A stretch of DNA of 64,000 nucleotides, from positions 62,001 to 126,000 of the forward strand of contig CBDIIA010000003.1 in NCBI GenBank assembly GCA_965279475.1, read 5' to 3'. A program made the translations under genes and the position numbers. How positions within the stretch are numbered: the first letter of the stretch is position 1; each line of letters begins with the position of its first letter. This stretch comes from Pseudorhodoferax sp965279475. Lineage in GTDB: Bacteria; Pseudomonadota; Gammaproteobacteria; Burkholderiales; Burkholderiaceae_C. The notes under the pieces were generated by a model. That model was not told where the DNA came from. It saw nothing but the letters and a program-made list of their open reading frames with translations, and searched no databases. Shown piece by piece: positions 8,474 through 16,000 of this stretch.

Positions 8474-9550
8474 ATGAACATCCACCAGGCCGACATCCAG
8501 CTGGCTGCAGCCAGGCATCTGCGATGGATGCCGGACAGCGTTGTCGTTGCCGAGCACGAGGTCACTGTCGAAGGCTGGGCGCTGGCGGTCTGGCATGGGC
8601 AGGACCAACAGCGCCTGCTGGTCAACGGTGTCGATGTCGATCAGGTCGAATGGTCGATCGCGTCTCCCGACCTGCTGGTGCCGTTCGGCGATATCCCCAA
8701 TGCCGCCGCCTCGCGCTTTCGTTGCAGGCATCGCTGGACAGACGGCGCGGTGCTGTTTCCGGATGGTTTTGCCCGCTTCAATGTGACGGGGCGGTTCGGC
8801 GAACATCGCCTGTCGTACCGGACGGCCTGGTATGTCGCCGATCCCGCGCGCGAGCCGGCCATGCCAACGCCCGTCCAGATCGAGCGTGTGATCGGGGCCG
8901 GTGCCCAGTGGTCGTTCAAGCTGGGCGGCGCGACGATCGTGAAGCGCTTCGAGCAGCTGCTGCTGGAGCGGTTCGACCGACCCCTAGGCTCTTTCGCGTC
9001 GATCCTGGACTGGGGCTGCGGCGCCGGTCGGCTGACGCGTTATCTGTCGCTGCTGTCGTCGAACGTCACCGGCATCGACATCGATCCTGACAACATCGCC
9101 AGCTGTGCGCAGACCCTTCCTGCGGCGCGGTTCCTGCAGGTCGACCTGATGCCGCCGACCCCGCTGCCGGATGCAGCGTTCGACCTGGTCGTCGGGCTGT
9201 CGGTCCTGACCCATCTCGACGAGCCGGTGCAGAACGCCTGGCTGGCTGAACTGCGCCGCCTCACGCGCCCGAACGCCTTGCTGCTGCTGTCGGTGCAGGG
9301 GCTTGCGCAGATGTCGCTCTACCGCACGCCGGCCGAGCTCAACATCGAGGCGCATCGCAAAGGCATCCTCGACGCAGGCGCCAACACGCAGTTGCAGGAC
9401 GTCGTCGCCGACCAGGCCTACTACCGCAACGTGATGCATTCGCCCGACTACATCATGGCCCGATGGGCGGCCTGGTTCGATGTGCTCGACATCGTCGAGG
9501 GCACGGCGGGCAACCAGGATGTGGTGCTGCTGCGGCGCCGCGCCGACTGA
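8474..9550 (+). CDS. Class I SAM-dependent methyltransferase
   Basis: The product is 358 residues from ATG 8474. An upstream ATG at 8417 would add 19 residues overlapping the GNAT gene. The first 150 or so residues form a beta-rich region of unknown role. The Rossmann methyltransferase domain starts near residue 175: ILDWGCGAGRLTRYLSLL (motif I), VTGIDIDPDNI (acidic loop), FLQVDLMPPTPLPDAAFDLVV (motif II) and HLDEPVQNAWLAELRRLTRP. It is the first of five stand-alone methyltransferase genes within 5 kb, in front of the large glycosyltransferases, so a sugar or glycan methylation role is the likely inference. Confidence 0.85.
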   Translation: MNIHQADIQLAAARHLRWMPDSVVVAEHEVTVEGWALAVWHGQDQQRLLVNGVDVDQVEWSIASPDLLVPFGDIPNAAASRFRCRHRWTDGAVLFPDGFARFNVTGRFGEHRLSYRTAWYVADPAREPAMPTPVQIERVIGAGAQWSFKLGGATIVKRFEQLLLERFDRPLGSFASILDWGCGAGRLTRYLSLLSSNVTGIDIDPDNIASCAQTLPAARFLQVDLMPPTPLPDAAFDLVVGLSVLTHLDEPVQNAWLAELRRLTRPNALLLLSVQGLAQMSLYRTPAELNIEAHRKGILDAGANTQLQDVVADQAYYRNVMHSPDYIMARWAAWFDVLDIVEGTAGNQDVVLLRRRAD

Positions 9551-9565
9551 GACGGAGCCTACGCC

Positions 9566-10252
9566 ATGCACCCGAGCGCCATGGACAACGGCCGGCTGTT
9601 CTTCGCAACCTATCTGGGTCAGGCCGCGGGTCCGGACGCGCAGCCGCTGGTACTCGACATCGGGGCCCAGGATGTCAATGGCTCCCTGCGGCAACTGGCT
9701 CCGTCCGGCGCGCGCTACCTGGGGATCGACTTCGCGGCGGGCCGCGGCGTCGACGTGGTGTTGGCCGATCCCTACCGGCTTCCGTTTGCCGACGGCTCTG
9801 CCGATGCAGTGGTCAGCAGCTCGTGTTTCGAGCACATCGAAATGTTCTGGTTGATGTTCAACGAGGTACTTCGGGTCTTGAAGCCCGATGGCCTGTTCTA
9901 CCTGAACGCGCCATCGAACGGCGAGTTCCACCGCTACCCGGTCGATTGCTGGCGGTTCTATCCCGACTCGGGCGCCGCGCTGGTGCGCTGGGCCGAGCGC
10001 TCGGGGTACCGGCCGGCGCTGCTGGAATCGTTCACGACCTACCAGCGCCTGGACATCTGGAACGATTTCATCGCGGTGTTCGTCAAGGATGCGGCCTGCG
10101 CCGCACGCCATCCGGCGCGCATGCTGGACCAGCTCGACCGCTACATGAATGGCCGCCGGCATGGCGACGATGGCATCCTGCGCCTGACCGAGTCTTCTGA
10201 AGACGGTGCCCGGCTGCAGCAGCTGACCGGGCACGCCAAGCCGCTGAGCTGA
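9566..10252 (+). CDS. Class I SAM-dependent methyltransferase (type 11)
   Basis: The 228-residue protein shows the methyltransferase type 11 order: VLDIGAQDVNGSL (motif I, with the usual GxG altered to GAQD), YLGIDFAAGRGVDVVL, YRLPFADGSADAVVSSSCFE and MFNEVLRVLKPDGLFYLNAP. The segment GEFHRYPVDCWRFYPDSG is typical of methyltransferases found in surface polysaccharide clusters. It follows the previous gene by 15 bases on the same strand and ends just before a convergent methyltransferase gene, with 4 bases between the stops. Confidence 0.85.
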   Translation: MHPSAMDNGRLFFATYLGQAAGPDAQPLVLDIGAQDVNGSLRQLAPSGARYLGIDFAAGRGVDVVLADPYRLPFADGSADAVVSSSCFEHIEMFWLMFNEVLRVLKPDGLFYLNAPSNGEFHRYPVDCWRFYPDSGAALVRWAERSGYRPALLESFTTYQRLDIWNDFIAVFVKDAACAARHPARMLDQLDRYMNGRRHGDDGILRLTESSEDGARLQQLTGHAKPLS

Positions 10253-10256
10253 AGGT

Positions 10257-11222
10257 TCAGCCGGTCTTGCGTAGCCACAGGCTCGCGCCTGGATTGCGCA
10301 GGCACAAGGGCATGCTGCGCACGAAGAAGGGCCGATGGAAACGTGACATGAAGCTGTTCATCAGCAGCACCTCGAAACTACGGTTGTACTGCAGGAAGGC
10401 GCGCAGCAGGTAGGCCTCGTTCCAGGCCCTGCCTTCGTAGAGCCATCGCTTGGGGTATTCGAACGGGAAGAAGATATCGTGCAGATGGATCACGACGCCA
10501 GGCGCCAGCACCGGAAACACCTCGAACAGCAAGCGGTTCACGTCGCTGCCGATCTTGCCGACGTGGGTGGAGTCGACGAACAGGACGTCGTTATCGCCCA
10601 GTTGCCTGAAGACATCGAGATCCACCTCCTGCAAAGGTTGCGCGAGGATGGTGCTGCCGGCCGCGTCCGCAGGTTTGATCAGCGAGCGCAACAGGTCTGG
10701 GAACGGTTCGATGAAGGTCGTCTGCAACTGACCATGCAGAAAGTGCTCGTTGGTGTCGAGCGTCACGCAGGACGAGTAGCCGCAGCCGACCTCCACCAGG
10801 CGCCGCGGCTGCAGGGTGCGCAGCATGCAGTGCAGCATGATGGCGTCCGAATGGCCGTACGCCGGGTTCTTGTAGTGGAAGCGCAGCCCTGGCCTGGGCT
10901 GATCGTCGAACGGGATGTCGGGGTAGAGCAGTGCAAACCGCTCCAGCAGCGCAAGTTGCGCGGCTTCGCGCATGTCGATGCCAGGCAGCTGCCGCGGGAA
11001 GGAGTCGAACAGGCGGGCCTCGTTGCGGCGCACCTCGTCCAGGTCGGGTAAAGGCGAATAGTAGTGGCCCGGCGCAAAGGCGTTGCCGCCTTGTTTCGAG
11101 CGCTGTCTGGCGGCGCGATCCTCAGCTGCCCTTGCCCGCGTGCGGCGCAGGCGCAGCGGCCCCAACAAGGGTTGCTTCGGAGCGCTCGGCGCGGGCTTTG
11201 GAGTCTTGCGCGGCAAGGGCAT
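10257..11222 (-). CDS. Class I SAM-dependent methyltransferase (Methyltransf_24-like)
   Basis: From ATG 11222 the protein is 321 residues. A basic, proline-rich N-terminus (MPLPRKTPKPAPSAPKQP) leads into a helical region, then the SAM-binding part LVEVGCGYSSCVTLDTNEHF near residue 140, FIEPFPDLLRSLI, NDVLFVDSTHVGKIGSDV and LAPGVVIHLHDIFFPFEYP. The VDSTH...HLHDIFFP arrangement is typical of methyltransferases associated with glycan clusters. It is divergent from the next gene with only 54 bases between starts. The target is inferred to be a sugar. Confidence 0.8.
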   Translation of the reverse strand: MPLPRKTPKPAPSAPKQPLLGPLRLRRTRARAAEDRAARQRSKQGGNAFAPGHYYSPLPDLDEVRRNEARLFDSFPRQLPGIDMREAAQLALLERFALLYPDIPFDDQPRPGLRFHYKNPAYGHSDAIMLHCMLRTLQPRRLVEVGCGYSSCVTLDTNEHFLHGQLQTTFIEPFPDLLRSLIKPADAAGSTILAQPLQEVDLDVFRQLGDNDVLFVDSTHVGKIGSDVNRLLFEVFPVLAPGVVIHLHDIFFPFEYPKRWLYEGRAWNEAYLLRAFLQYNRSFEVLLMNSFMSRFHRPFFVRSMPLCLRNPGASLWLRKTG

Positions 11223-11276
11223 GGCCAATTGTATTGAGCCAAAATACCAGCCATTCGTTCGTCTCCATATCGCTCC

Positions 11277-12248
11277 ATGTCCTCCACCCAACAGGCAGCC
11301 GTGCTCGACCAGGATCTCGCAGGCCGGCTGGATGCTGCGTGGGGCGATCCCGCGACCTGGGTGGCCCACGGCCTGCAGTGGATGCATCTGCCGGCGGTGC
11401 GTGGTGCCATGTACGCGCGCGTGACCGGCGATGCGGCCGTCCGCACGCTGGACTGGTTCTTTGCCACGGTGCAGGCCCGGCAGAGCCTGCCACTCAAGCG
11501 TGTACTGGTGCTGGGGTGTGGCCAGGGCTATGTCGAGCGGCGCATCGCCCGCTTCGGATGGGCCGAGGAGATCGTGGCCATTGACCTGTCGCCCAAGGTG
11601 CTGGAAGGCGCGCGTGCCAGTGCTGCCGCCGTGCACGCGCAGGTGCGCTACCTGCAGGCCGACATGAACCGGTTGCCGGTGGGGCAGCCAGGCTTCGAGC
11701 CGGGCAGCTACGACGCGGTGCTGGGGGTTTCCAGCGTGCACCACTGCGCTGAGCTGGAGCATCTGTACGCGAGCGTGTCGACCCTGCTTGCCCCGCGGGG
11801 CTGGTTCTACCTGGACGAATATGTGGGCCCGGACCGCTTCCAGTGGCCGGACCACCAGGTGCGCTGCATGAACCAGTTGCTCGACCTCCTGCCCGAGCGG
11901 CTCCGGACTACGCGCGACGGGCGGCTCAAGGGCAATCTGTGGCGGCCGTCGATTGAAGAAGTCGCTGCCGTGGACCCGAGCGAAGCGGTCCGCTCGTCCG
12001 AACTGCTGCCCTTGCTCGAACCCTGGTTCGAGGTACTCGAGCGCCGGCCGTATGGCGGCGCGATCCTGCGCGTGGTGCTGGCCGATATTGCCCAGAACTT
12101 CGGCGATGCAGCGGCCGAGCCCTACCTGCAGAGCTTGATCGAGGCCGAAGAAGACCTGTTCCGCATGGGCCGTCTGCAGCACGACCAGGTCTGCGTCATT
12201 GCCCGCGTGCCTGCCGCAGCCAGCGTTCCATCCAGTCCGGCTGGTTGA
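11277..12248 (+). CDS. Class I SAM-dependent methyltransferase
   Basis: This 323-residue protein has a helical N-terminus, then VLVLGCGQGYVERRIARFGW (motif I, near residue 76), IVAIDLSPKVLEGARAS, VRYLQADMNRLPV and YDAVLGVSSVHHCAELEHLY. These are the standard elements of a type 11/12 methyltransferase. The C-terminal third carries RGWFYLDEYVGPDRFQWPDH. Its last 53 bases overlap the 3' end of the convergent gene at 12196, an unusual tail-to-tail overlap of two real genes. Confidence 0.85.
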   Translation: MSSTQQAAVLDQDLAGRLDAAWGDPATWVAHGLQWMHLPAVRGAMYARVTGDAAVRTLDWFFATVQARQSLPLKRVLVLGCGQGYVERRIARFGWAEEIVAIDLSPKVLEGARASAAAVHAQVRYLQADMNRLPVGQPGFEPGSYDAVLGVSSVHHCAELEHLYASVSTLLAPRGWFYLDEYVGPDRFQWPDHQVRCMNQLLDLLPERLRTTRDGRLKGNLWRPSIEEVAAVDPSEAVRSSELLPLLEPWFEVLERRPYGGAILRVVLADIAQNFGDAAAEPYLQSLIEAEEDLFRMGRLQHDQVCVIARVPAAASVPSSPAG

Positions 12249-13074
12249 GCCCGAGCGCCAACACGCTGGCAGGCGACGCCACGGCGTGGGCGGCCGGCAA
12301 GGCTGCGTAAGCCTCGTGGATCAGCGGCAAGCGCTCGCGCAGCAATGTGGAAGAGGGGTCCAGCCCCGTCACCACGGTCAACCCTGTGGGCGCAGTCGGC
12401 AGCGTGGCGATCTGCAGATCGGGCCGCAGGCTGCGCAGGCAGGGCACGATCTTCCAGCCGTCGCCGGTGTAGAAACCGGTCCGGTGTTCCCGGCTCGCGG
12501 TCGCTGCGGTCAGCGGCACCGTGTCGTGCAGCAGCAGGACCGCGCCCGGTGCGGCATGCCGCTCGGCGGCGATGAAGTCGTCGAGCACCGCCTCGAAGTG
12601 GTGATCGCCATCGATGAACGCGAGATCGAAGCCCCCGGCATCGAGGCCGCTGTCCGCCGGGATCGCGGCAAAGAAGGCCGCGCTGGTCTGCCGGTACAGC
12701 CGGGCCGGTCCGGCGCATTGCCGCAGCGGGTCGCCTTGCGGTGCGGGGTCGACGCCGACCACGCGGGTGGAGGGCAGCGCCAGCGCCAGCGAGTCACCGC
12801 GTTCGACACCGATTTCCAGATACAGCCGCGGCGCCAGGTGGGTATGGAACCACGCGAGCCAGGCCCGGTAGTCGGGCCCTGGCCAACGCAGGCGCGCGAG
12901 CGCCACGTGCACCCCGGGCAGGTTGGGTTCCCGGGCCAGCGCATCCTGTAGGCAGGCTTGTGCCGCTTCGTGTCTGCCTTCGGCCTGGTGACGCCGAAAG
13001 CCGCGCAGTGCCGCCGCTTCCAGTGGGTGCGGCGGTGCAAGCGGTGTGCTGGCAGGCAGCGGCGCTGGTGTCAT
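12196..13074 (-). CDS. Class I SAM-dependent methyltransferase with short TPR-like N-terminus
   Basis: From ATG 13074 the protein is 292 residues. Residues about 10-60 (RGFRRHQAEGRHEAAQACLQ... REPNLPGVHVALARL) look like one or two TPR helices. The catalytic part has LYLEIGVERGDSLALALP near residue 81, VVGVDPAPQGDP, FDLAFIDGDHHFEAVLDDF near residue 150 and APGAVLLLHDTVPLT, the Methyltransf_24 pattern. Its ATG overlaps the stop of the 1733-residue glycosyltransferase (ATGA at 13071-13074), so the two are translationally coupled and probably modify the same product. Confidence 0.85.
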   Translation of the reverse strand: MTPAPLPASTPLAPPHPLEAAALRGFRRHQAEGRHEAAQACLQDALAREPNLPGVHVALARLRWPGPDYRAWLAWFHTHLAPRLYLEIGVERGDSLALALPSTRVVGVDPAPQGDPLRQCAGPARLYRQTSAAFFAAIPADSGLDAGGFDLAFIDGDHHFEAVLDDFIAAERHAAPGAVLLLHDTVPLTAATASREHRTGFYTGDGWKIVPCLRSLRPDLQIATLPTAPTGLTVVTGLDPSSTLLRERLPLIHEAYAALPAAHAVASPASVLALGLNQPDWMERWLRQARGQ

Positions 13075-16000
13075 CGCGGCGGCTCCGATGGCGCGGCCAG
13101 CGCGTGGCGCAGCAGATCGCCGAAACGCTCGGGGTCGTAACGTGCGGCGTTGTGGTCCCAGGCCGCCTGCTGCTGCCGTCGCCACAAAGCATCGTCGCGC
13201 AACAGGCGGGCCACGCCCCGCGCAAAGGCCGCGGCATCGCGGGCGCCCTGGATGTCCAGGCCTTCCTGCCAGCCGAGCTGTCGAACCAGAAGGGCCGACG
13301 CCACCACCGGCACGCCTTGCGCCGCGGCTTCGATCACCTTCGCAGGCACACCGCCGGCAAAGCGCACCGGGGCGATGAAGACACGCGCGCTGTCGTACAG
13401 CGGTTCGAGCCGGTCCTGTGGCCCCAGCAAGCGGATGTCGGGCCCGGCCAGCGCACCGACGCGGTTCGACCGGTTGATCCCCACCACCGAGAGCGCCGGC
13501 GGTTGTGGCAGCAGTGCCCGCAGCAACGGCATCACCTGCTCGATGAACCAGACCAGCCCATCCTCGTTCGGCGTGTCGGGATGCAAGGCGCCGACGAACA
13601 GCATTCCGCTGCGCCGCGACAGGCCTGGCGCGGTGCGGCGCGCGACGATGGCGTGGCTCAGGATCGTGACGCGGTGGCCGGCGGCGCGGAAGCAGGTGGC
13701 GTCGCGCTCGGACACCACCAGCACCTGTTCGGCGCCGCGGGCCAGCGCGAGTTCATTCGCAAGCCTCGTCTGCGCCGCAGGCCGCGACAGGGGACGGCCC
13801 TTGACCGCGGCCTCGGCGATCTCGCGCAGCGCGAACAGGGCCTCCGCGTCGTAGACCAGGCGCATGCCCGCGAACAGCTCGGGCCGGCGTGCGCGCAGCG
13901 GCTGCAGTGCCCGCAGGTTGGGTGGGCGGCTGACCAGCAGCACGTCGTACAGGCCCCGGCGCTGCTCGAGGAAAGCCTCGAGCCGGCCCATGCCATGGCC
14001 CAGCATCACCTCGATGCTCGGCGGCAGCGAGGCATAGACCTCGCGCCAATCGTCGTCGGCAGTCCATAGCGGGAACAGGGTCACGGGCCAGTCGCGCAAG
14101 GCCTGCAGCATCAGCCGGGCGCGCGGCAGGCCACCGCCCTTGACCATGTGCGGCACCTCGTTGTCGATCACCAGGATGCGCGGCCGGCGCGGATGGTCTT
14201 CCGGCGAGCGCCAGCGGTCACCGTCCAGCGGTTGCGCCGTGGGCCTTGGCTGGCCCCGCAGCCAGGCGCCGTGCCGGGCCTCGAAGCGCTGGCGGTTCTC
14301 GCGCATCTGGCGGGGCGCTTCGTCATGGGCGGCGCTGCCCCATTCGAGATGCTCCACCAGGATGGCTGGGTCGACCACCACGCGGAAACCTGCGTTCCAG
14401 ACCCGCAGGCAGAAATCGGTGTCTTCGTAATAGGCCGGCGCGAAGCTTTCGTCGAAACCTCCGAGCATGCGCCACAGCGGCGTCGGCACCGCCAGGAACA
14501 CGCCCGACACGTAGTCGGTCGCGCGGCTGGCCATGGCGGCCGGGCAGAACGGGTCCTCGCCACGGCCGATGCCCAGCGTGGTGCCATCGCGGAAGATCCG
14601 GTTGCCCGCTTCCTGCAGCCCGCCGCTGGTCAGCACGATGCGTCCGCCCAGCGCGCCGATCGCCGGCTCCGCATCCAGTCGGGCGCAGGCAGCGGCCAGT
14701 GCGCCCTGCTGCACCATGGCGTCGCTGTTGACGAAGACGAGATGACGCCCCTTCGCCAGTGCGGCAGCCTGGTTGGCGGCCAGCAGAAAGCCGAGGTTCG
14801 TCGGGTTCGACACGGTGCGCGCACCACGCACGCGCTGCAGCAGCGCGGCAGTCTCGTCGCTCGAAGCGTTGTCGACGATGATGGTCTCGAACGAGGGGCC
14901 GCGCTGGTCGGCCAGCGCCTGCAGGGTTCTGCGGCTGAGGCCGGCCTGGTTGTAGAGGACCACAATGACCGACAGGTCGGGCGCTGCGTGCGCTGCGGGT
15001 GCTGGCAGATCCAGATGCGTCCGGCGGTCCAGCCACGCCAGCAGGGCGCGCCGCGCCTGCGCCTTGACCCGCTGCTTCGGGTCGGCTCCGGTCTCGTCCG
15101 CAGCCCAGCGGTCGACGAAGCCGCCACAGGCGTCCTCGATCTGGCGCGCCACGCGGCGCCCGTCGGTCAGCGGCGAAGCTTGCAGACACGTGCGCAGGTC
15201 GGCGCGGTGCCGCGTCAGGGCTTCGAGGTCGCACGCCAGGGCGACCGCCGTCTCGACGAACGTGTCGGCGCTGTCGGCGACCCATTCCGCATGCCCCAGT
15301 GCCGACAGGATCGACAAGCCCTGCCGCGCGCCGGCCCAGTCGCCGCTGACGCTGACGACCGGCACACCCATCCACAGCGGGTCGAGCAGGCTCAGGCCGC
15401 CGTTGCCCGGAAAAGTGTCGAGCACCAGGTCGATCTGCTGGAACCAGCGCAGCAGGCCTTCGTACGAGCGCTGCGGATCGAACGCCACCCGCGACGCGGC
15501 CACGCCATGCGACTGCAGCGTGGCGAGGATGTGCGCGCGCTGCGGCCAGTCGTCGGCGACCAGGCCGATGAACCTGAGCTGCGAACGCGGCGTGGCCACC
15601 ACGGCCTGTGCCCAGGCCTGAAGGCTGGCCTGGTTCAGGCGCAGGCCGCGCGCGGTGACGCCGAACGTGACGAAACCGTTCGAACGGGCCGGAGGCGGCA
15701 CCAGCTCCGGCGCGTGGTCCGGCGGGTCCCAGCACCACTGGCCGCCCTCGAGCCGCCACACCGATTCCTCGTGGTGGCGTTCGTGCGCCACCGGGATCGC
15801 CGTGGCGTCGCTCAGCACCACGTCGAACAAGCCGCCGGCTGGCCCCCAGCAGCCGAGCCAGCCGATCTGCAGGGGCGCGAGCCGGCGGGCATAGGCTTCG
15901 AGCAGGCCGAGCTGGCCCTCGAACGGGTGCAGGCCTCCGGCATCGATCACCACGTCGATCAGGTTGGCGCTGCACGAGGTCGCCAGGGTCTCCAGGACCA

